56,088 nt of DNA from Rhodovibrio sodomensis (lineage in GTDB: Bacteria; Pseudomonadota; Alphaproteobacteria; Kiloniellales; Rhodovibrionaceae): positions 1-56,088 of the forward strand of contig NZ_NRRL01000099.1 of the NCBI RefSeq assembly GCF_016583645.1, written 5' to 3'. The notes under the pieces were generated by a model. It searched no databases, was not told the origin of the DNA, and worked only from the letters and a program-made list of their open reading frames with translations. The position numbers and the translations under genes were made by a program. Positions 42,857-51,310 of this stretch are shown here, piece by piece. How positions within the stretch are numbered: position 1 is the first letter of the stretch; the number at the start of each line of letters is the position of its first letter.

Positions 42857-45132
42857 TACGGTACCTTTCTGACACGTGCCAACAGGTCGGCTCGGAGGTC
42901 CGCTTCGGCGGCGTCCAGACGCTGCTGGAACTCTATGTCCGCCATGGCCTGTTTGATGTCGGCGTAGTACGCCTCGGTCGTGGACAGGTTCTTGTGTCCG
43001 AGGATCTGCTGGATAAGCGGCATGGCCGTGACGTCCCGGTCCAACACGATCTTCGCGGTCAGATGCCGGTTTGCGTGCAGGTCCATTTTGATCCCGGCGT
43101 CCCAGCAGCGCTTGCCGAAGTGATGGGTGATCGTCTCGAGCGCGCGGTGCTTCATGCCGTAGGCCGGGAAAAGCCACGGGTTCTGTGGATCGGCGCCCAG
43201 GCGCTCGGCGAGGGCGGGCCGAATTGCCTGCAGGTAGAAGCGCACGATCTCGGTGGCGTAGGGCGTGAGGAACACGGCCACGTCGTCCGTGCCGTGCTTG
43301 ACCTCGCCGCCCCACAGGCGGATACGCCCGCGCTTGCCGGGCTGGTTGGGGATCGCGAGGTTGGCGCCCAGACGCTTCTCCTCGGCGTAGGCGATGCGTA
43401 GCTCGCCGATGTTCTCACGGCGCAGCGGGCAGGAGCGGGTGATCGCCGCGACTGCTGCGGTGATGGCGGCGCAGAAGTCTCTCTGGCTCAGCTTGCGGGG
43501 GTTACCTCCGATGGCCTGAAGCTTCCGGCGGACGCGCTCGTAGAGCGTTTCCGGAAGCTCGAACCAGGCGAGCAGCTTGCGTTCGCCGTTGTCGCCGTCG
43601 AACTGGGTGAGCATCGCCTTATGCGACGGCCCCATGCAGCGGCGCTTGTACCGACGGACCGATTTCTCGTTCTTCTCGCCCCAGCCGATGAAATCCGGAT
43701 GTACCAGGTCGTAGAACGTGTCGATCTCATCGATCGTTGAGGGGGACTGACCGATATCCTGAGCGATCGCCTTGAAGGCTGTGACAGTCGCCTTGAGTGT
43801 AGCGTTCTTCTCGTCCGGTGGCGTAGCTCCGCGTGCGGTGGCCCGCTGCTCTTGCCGGTGAAACCGTTCACCGAGGACGCAGTCCAGCACGTCGGGCACG
43901 AAAATCTCATTGAGCTGTGTGGGATCCATCTCGAACTCTCGGATCGCGGCGTTGGCTGCATAGAGGAAGATTGTACGGAAGTTCGCGCGACCGCTTTTAC
44001 GGGAACGGCCTCCGGCGTCGTCCGTTATCGCGGGCTGGGGAGGGGGAAACCGGCGGCTGAAGCGTTTGGACGATCCCGCTTCCTGGTTGGCCATCGCCGT
44101 GAGCTGGGTCTTGGCCTGAGCCAGGCCATCGGTTTCGGCCGGCGCGAACGCGCGCGCGTCGTAAGCCTCCCAGGCAGCCCGTAGTTCAGCTGGTAGCTGA
44201 TCGTACGGGATCGCGTGCGGCGACGCGGTCGTGGCATTCTGATACACGCGGGCGAGTTCGGTGCGCGGCCATGTCGGTACAAGCGTCTGCAGCCGTTCCC
44301 AGCCGTAGACCGCATTCCGGGCGCTCTCGAGCGGGTTCGCGACCTGCCGCGCCTCTAGGTCGACCTGCATGGCGGCGATGGTCGTGTCGTTGACCGCGTC
44401 GGCATCGATCCCGGCCCGCCACGCGTAATCAAGCAATGGCCACACTTTGCTCAGCGCGCCGCCGACGGCGTTCTTGGTTGATTGCGGCATCATGGACTGC
44501 TTGCCCTTGAGTGCCGTGGCGGCGCCGACTGCCTCAGCCCACCGGCCGGTGAGCATTGACGCGCGGACGCACTGGCGCTTTTGGAGATCGCCGAGTACGC
44601 AGGCCGCGCGGATCTGGCTCTTGAGGGTCCGGAAGCTGGCCCGTGCGACGCCGAAGTCCTGATGAGACAAGGCGTCCAGCTTGGCTTCCACATTTTTGCG
44701 GTTTGCGCGCACATCTGCGCCGGTGGTCTGCGGGCTTACCTTGGCGATAAAGCGGACCAGGGCGGAACGGCACGCCTTCCACCTTTCAGCATTCCGCTGC
44801 ACATCGATTGCGACCAGGGCGTCGGCGAGCGTCGCTTCACCCTGGAAAATCCGCAGCGCCGTATCGGTCGTCAGCGCCCATGTGTTGGGGAGGTCGACGA
44901 GGCGCCGGAGCGCGTTGTGTTCCTCCCGGAAGGTCTTGGGCTTGAGGTCGAGACTGTCGCGCAGCGCGGCATGGGCCGCGAGGGCTCCCTCAGCGGACAC
45001 CTGGGTGGGCAGGGCGCCGGCCTGCTCGGTAATGCGGAAAAGCGCCTTGCGGGCGATCGTGAAGCCGTAGTCGCCGCCAATGGCGCTGCGGTGGACGTGG
45101 GCGGCGGCGATCAGATGGGCGATGCTGATCAT
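42856..45132 (-). CDS. Tyrosine recombinase 1 of a tandem pair, 758 residues
   Basis: A large protein with a long helical N-terminal half of unknown role and a C-terminal tyrosine recombinase domain: Arg in SCPLRRENIGELRI, HANRHLTAKIVL (H-x-x-R), LGHKNLSTTEAYYADI with His and Tyr. The N-terminal part contains AFKAIAQDIGQSPSTIDEID and a YKRRCMGPSHKAML segment but no domain I can name. It starts by an ATGA overlap with the preceding small ORF. Paired recombinases of this kind drive some genomic islands; a third member, needed for a RIT-type trio, is absent. Confidence 0.82.
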   Translation of the reverse strand: MISIAHLIAAAHVHRSAIGGDYGFTIARKALFRITEQAGALPTQVSAEGALAAHAALRDSLDLKPKTFREEHNALRRLVDLPNTWALTTDTALRIFQGEATLADALVAIDVQRNAERWKACRSALVRFIAKVSPQTTGADVRANRKNVEAKLDALSHQDFGVARASFRTLKSQIRAACVLGDLQKRQCVRASMLTGRWAEAVGAATALKGKQSMMPQSTKNAVGGALSKVWPLLDYAWRAGIDADAVNDTTIAAMQVDLEARQVANPLESARNAVYGWERLQTLVPTWPRTELARVYQNATTASPHAIPYDQLPAELRAAWEAYDARAFAPAETDGLAQAKTQLTAMANQEAGSSKRFSRRFPPPQPAITDDAGGRSRKSGRANFRTIFLYAANAAIREFEMDPTQLNEIFVPDVLDCVLGERFHRQEQRATARGATPPDEKNATLKATVTAFKAIAQDIGQSPSTIDEIDTFYDLVHPDFIGWGEKNEKSVRRYKRRCMGPSHKAMLTQFDGDNGERKLLAWFELPETLYERVRRKLQAIGGNPRKLSQRDFCAAITAAVAAITRSCPLRRENIGELRIAYAEEKRLGANLAIPNQPGKRGRIRLWGGEVKHGTDDVAVFLTPYATEIVRFYLQAIRPALAERLGADPQNPWLFPAYGMKHRALETITHHFGKRCWDAGIKMDLHANRHLTAKIVLDRDVTAMPLIQQILGHKNLSTTEAYYADIKQAMADIEFQQRLDAAEADLRADLLARVRKVP

Positions 45133-45416
45133 CGATTGGTCTCCAGACGTATGGTTGGGTACTCAGAAGGGCCGGGCGCAGCCGGCGGCGTCGCACCCGG
45201 CGATCGACGCCGGCGGCTGCGCCCAGGCCCGCTTGCGGGTTGGTCATTGACGCTGTATTGACGGGAGCTGGCGCGGTTGACGGAAAATGCGGAAACGGCC
45301 GAAAATCTTGAAAACGCGCGCTCGTCTAAAGATCCGAAAGACGAGGGCGCGTCTTTAATTCTGCTTTGGTTTTGGCCGAAAACAGCGGAAAATACGGAAA
45401 CGGCGGAAGCGCTCAT
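45129..45416 (-). CDS. Small ORF linking excisionase and integrase genes, 95 residues
   Basis: It overlaps the excisionase stop by ATGA at its start and the recombinase 1 start by ATGA at its end, so translation would pass through it. The N terminus (MSASAVSVFSAVFGQ) recurs in the shorter ORF at 47971-48084; the rest is Ser/Arg/Pro rich and of low complexity. It may be a coupling ORF with little function of its own. Confidence 0.5.
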   Translation of the reverse strand: MSASAVSVFSAVFGQNQSRIKDAPSSFGSLDERAFSRFSAVSAFSVNRASSRQYSVNDQPASGPGRSRRRRSPGATPPAAPGPSEYPTIRLETNR

Positions 45417-45640
45417 TTCGGCCGCCGATTGCGCAGGTTGGACTTGTAGCGATAGTACGATGCGACCAGGATGAGCCATCGCCGCCGGTCCTTCACGGCG
45501 TCCAGGTCGCCGTCGTGAATCCGGTTGAGCACCGAGCGCGGATCGCAACGCAGGAGTGCTGCCACCTCGGCGACAGTTATGAGCTCCTGCTGCGGCGCGG
45601 GCTCTTTGGGGGTCGGGCCGGGTGTTTTGCGCTTGGGCAT
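45413..45640 (-). CDS. Excisionase-like helix-turn-helix protein, copy 1
   Basis: The 75-residue protein has a MerR/excisionase-type winged helix: LITVAEVAALLRCDPRSVLN, then IHDGDLDAVKDRRRWLILVA, with a Pro/Lys-rich start and an Arg-rich tail (YKSNLRNRR). ATG 45640 is preferred over an upstream start because AAAGGAG lies eight bases before it. It is the first gene of the operon ending with the two recombinases, which suits a recombination directionality factor. Confidence 0.8.
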   Translation of the reverse strand: MPKRKTPGPTPKEPAPQQELITVAEVAALLRCDPRSVLNRIHDGDLDAVKDRRRWLILVASYYRYKSNLRNRRPK

Positions 45641-45655
45641 GTCGTGCTCCTTTCG

Positions 45656-45671
45656 TTCGGACATTTCCGAA
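45656..45671 (-). promoter_or_regulatory. Inverted repeat TTCGGA-n4-TCCGAA before excisionase copy 1
   Basis: TTCGGA (45656-45661) and TCCGAA (45666-45671) flank four bases just upstream of the ribosome site. The same arms, with another spacer, occur before excisionase copy 2, so this is likely an operator or a hairpin controlling the start. Confidence 0.5.
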
Positions 45672-45779
45672 AGGGGAGCTGGTAGTGGCGCGACGGTGCT
45701 GTTCGAAAAAATCGCGAGCCCGGTCGCTTTTCGCCCACGACGGCGCGCGGCCCGGAACGCGCACGGCAGCCAGAACGAA

Positions 45780-45809
45780 ATCGGCCCCGTCCTTTTGGAC
45801 GGGGCCGAT
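45780..45809 (-). terminator. Intrinsic-terminator-like hairpin
   Basis: ATCGGCCCCGTCC (45780-45792) pairs with GGACGGGGCCGAT (45797-45809) around TTTT, followed on the minus strand by TTCGTT. It would end transcription of the cargo genes coming from 46.1 kb before the excisionase promoter. Confidence 0.6.
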
Positions 45810-46142
45810 CCGGTCGCCAGCTCGACGTCGGGCCCCTGAGCGAGCGGGGGAGATCGTCTAAAATCTGACCCTGCCGTGTGGGCGCGCTGAGGTCAGTCTC
45901 GGTAGACCCCCGACCAGGCGGGGGCGTGCCGGGACCCCGATTTAACGGGGGAGAAGGCCGACGCAGGAGCCGGCGCCCCTGCGTCGCGAGCCGGCTGGCG
46001 GCGTCCGCCTGTGCGGCGGCCAACGGAGCCGTCGGTGTCCGCAGGACGGGTACCGAACGTCTCTGAAACAGAGATATGGCCGGGCCAGCTTACCACAATG
46101 TAAACCGCCGAACTTTTTTCTCCGGCCGTGCCGCGATCGATC
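45810..46142. other. Structured intergenic stretch
   Basis: Several GC-rich inverted repeats are present (CCCCCGACCAGGCGGGGG near 45905, CCCCGATTTAACGGGG near 45933, TCTCTGAAACAGAGA near 46060). No gene recognised. Confidence 0.45.
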
Positions 46143-46631
46143 TCAGACCGCGGAAAGCGCGCGTTCGAGCCCCCTGGCCAGGGCGGTGTCGCCATCGCGC
46201 TCGGCGTCCAGCGCGGCACACCGGTCCCGGGCGGCGTCGATCTGTTGGCCGACCAGGTGGGTCGCTGCGATCACGTCGGCCGGGCTCAAGTGGTCGACGT
46301 CGTAGTGTCGCCGCAGCGCGATCAGCTGGTCTGCCGCCACCTCGTCGGCTTCGTCGGCAGACATCTCGAGCCAGGCCTTGTCGGAAGCGAGGACCCGAAG
46401 GGCTTCGTGCAGCGGCAGCATCGGCCCGAGCTCAGGGTCGGTGGGCAGCGCTGCCACCGGCATCACGCAAGCGGCGATCGTACGGGCAGCCCGGCGGACC
46501 TCGAGCGGGGCCGCCATGAGTTCGGCGCGCTCGTCAGCTTCGAGCAAGGGCCCGCCCAGGAACAGCATGTGCAGGCCTTGCGCCTGGGCGATGGCTTCGG
46601 GGGTCCAGGTCATCGGGGTCGTGGTGGTCAT
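46143..46631 (-). CDS. Island protein of unknown function, 162 residues
   Basis: The ATG at 46631 follows GGAG at normal spacing. The protein starts with a run of Thr (MTTTTPMTWTPEAIAQAQGL) and is mostly helical and Ala/Leu/Asp rich, with RRAARTIAACVMPVAALP in the middle and VIAATHLVGQQIDAARDRC near the end. No family recognised. It is probably in one operon with the gene at 46841. Confidence 0.6.
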   Translation of the reverse strand: MTTTTPMTWTPEAIAQAQGLHMLFLGGPLLEADERAELMAAPLEVRRAARTIAACVMPVAALPTDPELGPMLPLHEALRVLASDKAWLEMSADEADEVAADQLIALRRHYDVDHLSPADVIAATHLVGQQIDAARDRCAALDAERDGDTALARGLERALSAV

Positions 46632-46840
46632 AGCAGAACTCTCCAGACTGTTGCGCCTCTCGGGCGCGGATGGGTTGAGCGCCCGGCGGTGTAGGCCCCG
46701 GGCTTCGACGATATGGTATCGTCGGGGTTTCGCGGGCGGAGCAGGGCGATTGCGGCAGTGCCGGCGGCCCCGGGGTGCAGCCGGCACCGATCTGGCGCGC
46801 CCTGGCGGCCTTCATGCGGTGCGTTGGGCGCGTGTGTGAG

Positions 46841-47494
46841 CTACGGCCGCGCCATCCGGCCGATGTCCGCGCCGGCGAGGACAGCGTTCTGATGCCGCCT
46901 GTCCGGCACGAAGCCGCCGACGAGACGCAGCTCGCGCACGCCACTCGCCAACACCCACGGGCCGAACGCCGTCGCGACGCAGCGGGCCCAGGTGCGTGCC
47001 ACGAAGTCGGCATACGTCTTCACGGCCTTACCGACGGTTGGGTCGGCGAGCGCCGCGTCTTCGGCCCGCACACTTGAGCGCGTGTCCAGGCTCGTCGGCG
47101 TCGACGTCGATGGGACGGCCTCGAGCGACAACCGGAGGGTCAGTTCGATGTCCTGGAGATGCTCTGACGCCGCGGCGTGCGCGTAGAGCAGCCGCGGCAG
47201 AGCGCCGATGCGCTGGCCGTCCAGGCTGGCGGCGGACCGCGTCTGCGGTGCGAGATCCGCGCGCAGGTAGTTGAGCTCGAGCGGATCCAGGAAACCCGCC
47301 GCGGCGCCAAGAGACTGGGTAAGAGCCCGGTACACCTCCGCGGGCAGCTTGGTCCCGGAGTTGTGGCGCACCCGGAGCGGACGGGTGAGGGTGGCGTCGT
47401 GGATCAGCCGGGCCCGGCCTGCGGACGTCGGCAGGCAGGCGGTGAGGGCCGGGACAACATCGGACTGGGACTGCGTCTGGGATTCCATGTTCAT
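46841..47494 (-). CDS. Island protein of unknown function, 217 residues
   Basis: ATG 47494 follows AAGGAAC. The sequence has a Ser/Gln-rich start, ALTQSLGAAAGFLDPLELNYL, and a Trp-containing helix (FVARTWARCVATAFGPWVLA). No domain recognised; it could be a phage- or plasmid-type regulatory or partition protein. It lies between the two excisionase units with the gene at 46143. Confidence 0.55.
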   Translation of the reverse strand: MNMESQTQSQSDVVPALTACLPTSAGRARLIHDATLTRPLRVRHNSGTKLPAEVYRALTQSLGAAAGFLDPLELNYLRADLAPQTRSAASLDGQRIGALPRLLYAHAAASEHLQDIELTLRLSLEAVPSTSTPTSLDTRSSVRAEDAALADPTVGKAVKTYADFVARTWARCVATAFGPWVLASGVRELRLVGGFVPDRRHQNAVLAGADIGRMARP

Positions 47495-47692
47495 CTCTGA
47501 TGTTCCTTTTTGTGGGGACGATCCGGAGCCGGCGGCGCCGCCTCCGCCCAGCACGAGGCGGCGCCCGCCGGCGTCGGAATCGCCCCGTCGGCCTTCACCC
47601 TCCTTTTCTGCTCGTTTCCGCGCGCGATGCTCTGCAGCCCAATGCAGACGGCCACGATCCCCTCGACCCCTCGAGAGACGGACGATCCGCTG
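47495..47692. other. Intergenic stretch between island genes
   Basis: About 200 bp, GC rich, holding the AAGGAAC ribosome site of the gene at 46841 and presumably its promoter. No gene seen. Confidence 0.45.
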
Positions 47693-47977
47693 TCAGGCTG
47701 CCTCGCCCACTGCCGCCGCGGTCTCGCGGTCGGCACGGCGGTTTTTCAGGCGTCGCAGGCGTTGCCGGGCGGCGCCCGCCGAGATGCCGAGGGCGGCCGC
47801 GATCTCGGACCAGCTGCGCCCTTGCGCACGCAGGGCGTCGATCCTGAGCGCCACCTGGTCAGCCTCGACCTCACGCTCAGCGGCCCGCTCGCCGTGCGTC
47901 CGACAGCCGCGCGCGCGGCGCTCTTCGGCCTTGCGCTTGCGCTCGCGCCTGCGGCGTTCGTCGGCGTGGATCAGCAC
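47693..47977 (-). CDS. Small helix-turn-helix protein
   Basis: 94 residues from GTG 47977. An Arg/Glu-rich basic helix (ERRRRERKRKAEERRARG) is followed by ALRIDALRAQGRSWSEIAAALGISAGAARQRLRRLK, a clear helix-turn-helix of the sigma-70 region 4 or Hin type. GTG is overlapped by the preceding small ORF (GTGCTGA). The reading frame is protein-like for another 20 codons upstream, so the true start may be different. Confidence 0.6.
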   Translation of the reverse strand: MLIHADERRRRERKRKAEERRARGCRTHGERAAEREVEADQVALRIDALRAQGRSWSEIAAALGISAGAARQRLRRLKNRRADRETAAAVGEAA

Positions 47978-48084
47978 GTCGAGGTGCCGGCTCTCCGCCG
48001 GCGTGAAAGACGAGAGCGCGTCTTTATCCGGGTTAGTTTCTGGCCGAAAACAGTGGAAAAGACGGACACGGCGGAAGCGCTCAT
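47971..48084 (-). CDS. Short ORF after excisionase copy 2, 37 residues
   Basis: Starts within TAATG at the excisionase stop and begins MSASAVSVFSTVFGQ, like the ORF at 45129-45416, but then runs into a different Arg-rich end. It may be a remnant or a coupling ORF. Confidence 0.4.
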   Translation of the reverse strand: MSASAVSVFSTVFGQKLTRIKTRSRLSRRRRAGTSTC

Positions 48085-48308
48085 TACCGCCTCCGGTTGC
48101 GTAGGTTCGACCTGTAGCGGTAGTACGATGCGACCAGGATCAACCACCGCCTGCGGTCCTTCACGGCGTCAAGGTCGCCGTCTTTAATTCGGTTGAGGAC
48201 CGAGCGCGGATCGCAGCGCAGGAGTGCTGCGACTTCGGCGACGGTCATGAACTCCTGCTGCGGAGAGGGGTCAATAGGCGGTGGACCGGGCGTCTTGCGC
48301 TTGGGCAT
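48084..48308 (-). CDS. Excisionase-like helix-turn-helix protein, copy 2
   Basis: 74 residues: MPKRKTPGPP start, FMTVAEVAALLRCDPRSVLN, IKDGDLDAVKDRRRWLILVA and YRSNLRNRR tail. Very similar to copy 1. It is followed by the helix-turn-helix gene at 47977 rather than by recombinases. AAAGGAG lies upstream of ATG 48308. Confidence 0.8.
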   Translation of the reverse strand: MPKRKTPGPPPIDPSPQQEFMTVAEVAALLRCDPRSVLNRIKDGDLDAVKDRRRWLILVASYYRYRSNLRNRRR

Positions 48309-48323
48309 GCCGTACTCCTTTCG

Positions 48324-48339
48324 TTCGGATTTGTCCGAA
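48324..48339 (-). promoter_or_regulatory. Inverted repeat TTCGGA-n4-TCCGAA before excisionase copy 2
   Basis: Arms at 48324-48329 and 48334-48339 are the same as before copy 1, while the 4-nt spacer differs (TTTG against CATT). This supports a shared binding site. Confidence 0.5.
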
Positions 48340-48375
48340 AGGAGAGTTGGTAGTGGGGCGCGGGCGTTGTCGGAA

Positions 48376-48612
48376 AAAAGCTGTCTGCCTGGTTAATTTC
48401 CGCTCGCAAATGCGCCTGCCTTACGATCGCGCACTGTAGCCAAGACGACGACGGCCACGACTTGCCTCGCTCCGACACGCCAGACCTCGCTTGACAGAGC
48501 GTGGTCGTCGCCATCGGCGGGGTGATGGATCGCAGAAATGGCAGTCCGCCTGCGCGGCCGCCAGTTCTTGTTTGGCGTTTGGATCGCTGAACCGCCAACC
48601 CCTAAAAAAGGA
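48376..48612. other. Intergenic stretch left of IS21
   Basis: No gene recognised. Confidence 0.4.
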
Positions 48613-48723
48613 TGTTCTGTCAATGCTTTGTGACGCTGATCGGCGCCGTGATGTAGCGCGTCAAGCAGGGTGACCGGTTGAGCGACAACCTCGTGACCGG
48701 TGCGGGTCGTTGATGTTGAGAGG

Positions 48724-49596
48724 TTAGGTCTGCTGGTTATCACCTCCTTCCAAGTTGATGTCGTGGTTGTCGTTCTGGTTGTCGTTCTGGTTGTCGCCGA
48801 GGTTGTCGCTGGAGGATGACGTCTGCACGACATCCTCGGGCTGACGGTTGGCCGCCGCGCGTCGCCGGTAGCTGTCGACGTTGAGTTCGAGGATCGTGGC
48901 GTGGTGGACGAGGCGATCGATGGCGGCGACCGTCATCGCCTTGTCGGGGAACACCTGCTCCCAGGCGCTGAACGGCTGGTTGGCGGCGATGGCGAGGCTG
49001 CGGGTCTCGTAGCGCCGGGCGATCAGCTCGAACAGCACGCTGGTCTCGGCCTGGTCCTTCTGGGCGTAGGTGATGTCGTCCAGGATCAGCAGGTGGAACC
49101 GGTCGAGCTTGGCGAGTTCGCGTTCAAGCTGCAGGTCCCGTCGGGCGGCCTGCAGGCGCTGCACCATCTCGGTGGTGCTGGCGTAGAGCACCTTGTAGCC
49201 GGCCTCGATCAGGGCGTGGCCGACGGCGGCGAGCAGATGCGTTTTGCCGCTGCCGCTGTTGCCCACGGCGATCAGGTTGCCCGCACCGGCGAGCCAGTCG
49301 CCGGCGGCGAGGGCATCGACACGCGCCTTGGAGATCTCGGGCACGACGGAGAAGGCGAACGTCGCCAGGGTCTTGCCGGCGGGCAGCCGGGAGGCCTTGA
49401 GGTTCCGGTGGATCCGCCGGGTCTCGCGCTCGGCGAGCTCGTACTCGGCGAGCACGGCGAGCGCCTGGGCGGTCGACCAGCCCTCGCGATCGGCCCGCTC
49501 GGTGACCTCCTGCCAGTGCTTCTTGAACGTCGGCAGGCGCAGGCTGTTGAGCAGCGCCGGCAGCTTGTGCACGTCGGTCGTGGTGACGGCGGTCAT
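48724..49596 (-). CDS. istB: IS21 IstB ATPase helper
   Basis: The 290-residue AAA+ protein, a DnaA/DnaC-like relative, has Walker A GNSGSGKTHL, Walker B HLLILDDITY, sensor and arginine-finger regions (ARRYETRSLAIAANQPFSAW, DRLVHHATILELNVDSYR). It selects target DNA and stimulates IstA. The tail carries an Asn/Asp repeat (GDNQNDNQNDNHD), an unusual low-complexity end. Start overlaps the istA stop by ATGA. Confidence 0.92.
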   Translation of the reverse strand: MTAVTTTDVHKLPALLNSLRLPTFKKHWQEVTERADREGWSTAQALAVLAEYELAERETRRIHRNLKASRLPAGKTLATFAFSVVPEISKARVDALAAGDWLAGAGNLIAVGNSGSGKTHLLAAVGHALIEAGYKVLYASTTEMVQRLQAARRDLQLERELAKLDRFHLLILDDITYAQKDQAETSVLFELIARRYETRSLAIAANQPFSAWEQVFPDKAMTVAAIDRLVHHATILELNVDSYRRRAAANRQPEDVVQTSSSSDNLGDNQNDNQNDNHDINLEGGDNQQT

Positions 49597-51110
49597 CGGG
49601 CCACCTCCCGGTTCCCGGTGAGGAGCGCGTCGAACTTGCGCGGGTCGGTGAGATCGACCGGCACGTCGGCGGGCATGGCGGTGCTGGGCCGCAGACGCCG
49701 GCGCAGCGTGGCCGGCTCGGGCAGCCGCCCGGCCTCCAGGTCCGCGGCGATCAGACCGGCCAATTCGGCCTCGCAGCATTCCTCGTGCGCCATCGCCAGC
49801 AGGCCGACCATGCGCTTGCAGGCATCCTTCTGCGGCAGCGCCGCGCTCAGGGCCTGCCACGCCCGGCGGTATTCGCCGCGCGGGAACAGCTGGTCGCGGT
49901 AGGTGAGACCGGCGAGCGCCTGCGGCTTGCGCTTGAGCGCATGGACGACGTGGCGGTAGTCGACGACGTGCTTGCGCTCGCCATCATCGCCCACGCAGCG
50001 GCGGGGATGGGTCACCACGTGCGTGCTGCCGAGATACGCCTCGATGCGCGCGTCGTAGACGTGCACCCGCAGCCGGTGGCCGATCAGTTGCGAGGGGACG
50101 GAGTAGAACACGTTGCGCAGCCAGAACCCGCCGGTGGAGAGCACGGAGACGACCGCCTCGGTGAAGTCGGTCGTACGCTGCCGGGGCAGCGACTGCATGT
50201 GGCGCAGTTCCACGGCGAGATCGTCCCGTCGCGCCGCGTTGCGCCGGGCAACGACCTCGTCGACGAACCGCTGGTAGCTGACGAGGTCGGGGAAATCGCG
50301 GCTACCCCGCAGGATGAGCGCCTGCTCCAGGGCGTCCTTGAGATGCCCGTTGTGCGCCTCGACCGCGCCGTTCTCGTGGGCCTCCCCGGGGTTGTTCCGG
50401 CTCGCCCGCAGGCCGTAGTGCCGGCACAGGCCCGCGTAGCGCTCGGTCAGATCGGCCTGCTGCTCCCGGCTCAGGTTCTTGTACGCGGCCGAAAGGCTGT
50501 CGGTGCGGAGCTCGCCGGGTACCTTGTCCAGGGTCCAGAGCGCGTCCTGGAGGTTCTCGGAGAGGGCGGTGAAACTCTCCCCGCCCAGGACCACGCGGAC
50601 GAACTGCCAGCCGCTGAACGGTAAGACGAAATTGTAGAGCAGATGTTTCAGCGGCTCGCCGGCGATGGTGACGCCGAGCTTGCCGGCGTCGGTGAAGTCC
50701 GACAGGGCCTGGCGCCCGGGCTCCTGGTTCTGGCGAAAGATCACGTCGCGCCGCGGCCCGCGCAACGCGCGCCAATCCCGAACCCGGCGCTCGAGCGTCC
50801 GGCGGACCTGGTCGTCCGGAAAGCTATCCGGGTAAGTCCGCTGCAGGTAATGCAGCAGCGTGATCGGCCGGAGGCCGGGATCGCGCTCCAGCATCGGCAC
50901 GAGGTCGCTCTCCCAGACGTCGGCCAGGGGATCGGGGATGGTGCGTCCGCGCACCGGCGCCCGCTCGGACGGCTTGCGGGGGTCTTTCTCCAGCCGCCGC
51001 CCGGTGCGCTCGCTCATGCCGGCGCGGGCCGCGGCGACCCGCTGATTGTGATGCTGACGCTCGCGCATGTAGAGTCTCCACTGCTGGTCGGTGATGGTCT
51101 TGCCTGGCAA
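49593..51110 (-). CDS. istA: IS21 IstA transposase
   Basis: The 505-residue transposase has an N-terminal helix-turn-helix (HNQRVAAARAGMSERTGRRL), the DDE core with Asp in ALSDFTDAGKLGVTI, Asp in GELRTDSLSAAYKN and Glu in NGAVEAHNGHLKDAL, and a C-terminal Mu-like beta barrel. It looks intact. Confidence 0.92.
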   Translation of the reverse strand: MPGKTITDQQWRLYMRERQHHNQRVAAARAGMSERTGRRLEKDPRKPSERAPVRGRTIPDPLADVWESDLVPMLERDPGLRPITLLHYLQRTYPDSFPDDQVRRTLERRVRDWRALRGPRRDVIFRQNQEPGRQALSDFTDAGKLGVTIAGEPLKHLLYNFVLPFSGWQFVRVVLGGESFTALSENLQDALWTLDKVPGELRTDSLSAAYKNLSREQQADLTERYAGLCRHYGLRASRNNPGEAHENGAVEAHNGHLKDALEQALILRGSRDFPDLVSYQRFVDEVVARRNAARRDDLAVELRHMQSLPRQRTTDFTEAVVSVLSTGGFWLRNVFYSVPSQLIGHRLRVHVYDARIEAYLGSTHVVTHPRRCVGDDGERKHVVDYRHVVHALKRKPQALAGLTYRDQLFPRGEYRRAWQALSAALPQKDACKRMVGLLAMAHEECCEAELAGLIAADLEAGRLPEPATLRRRLRPSTAMPADVPVDLTDPRKFDALLTGNREVAR

Positions 51111-51210
51111 CGGCGACCTCCTCCGGCTGTTTCACCGTCAGAGCTCGCCGAGGGAGGTGCGACCCACACCGGCCAGCAGCCAGCATCCCGCACAAATGAC
51201 CGGGGCCAGC

Positions 51211-51310
51211 GCGATCCACGAGGCCCGGCCTCACCGACGGCCGGCCGACCTACGGCGCGCGACTGGGGGCGCGCGGTCGGCCGGCCTGTTCGGCCGGACC
51301 TGTGGATCGC
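51211..51310. ncRNA. Structured element, copy B (inside IS21)
   Basis: The outer helix is 51211-51219 with 51302-51310 (9 bp), a loop of 5 and 4 nt, a middle helix 51225-51230 with 51292-51297, invariant TCACCGAC opposite TGTTC, a 12-bp helix 51239-51250 with 51275-51286 and a GCGCGC cap. All three helices differ from copy A by paired changes or whole replacement. It lies between the istA start and the right end. Confidence 0.6.

Larger units (their letters stand above)
45374..45700. repeat. Excisionase unit, copy 1 of a diverged direct repeat
   Basis: This stretch and 48038-48375 align along their whole length, including the excisionase gene, the start of the following ORF, the ribosome site and upstream inverted repeat. 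Cargo genes at 46143-47977 lie between the two copies. Confidence 0.85.
48038..48375. repeat. Excisionase unit, copy 2 of a diverged direct repeat
   Basis: Partner of 45374-45700. Base changes are mostly at third codon positions in the excisionase gene, showing that both copies were kept under selection. Confidence 0.85.

Noticed and set aside
41792..45132. RIT element (three tyrosine recombinases)
   Set aside because: Only two recombinases are present, the gene upstream is an excisionase-like protein, and a third recombinase is not found.
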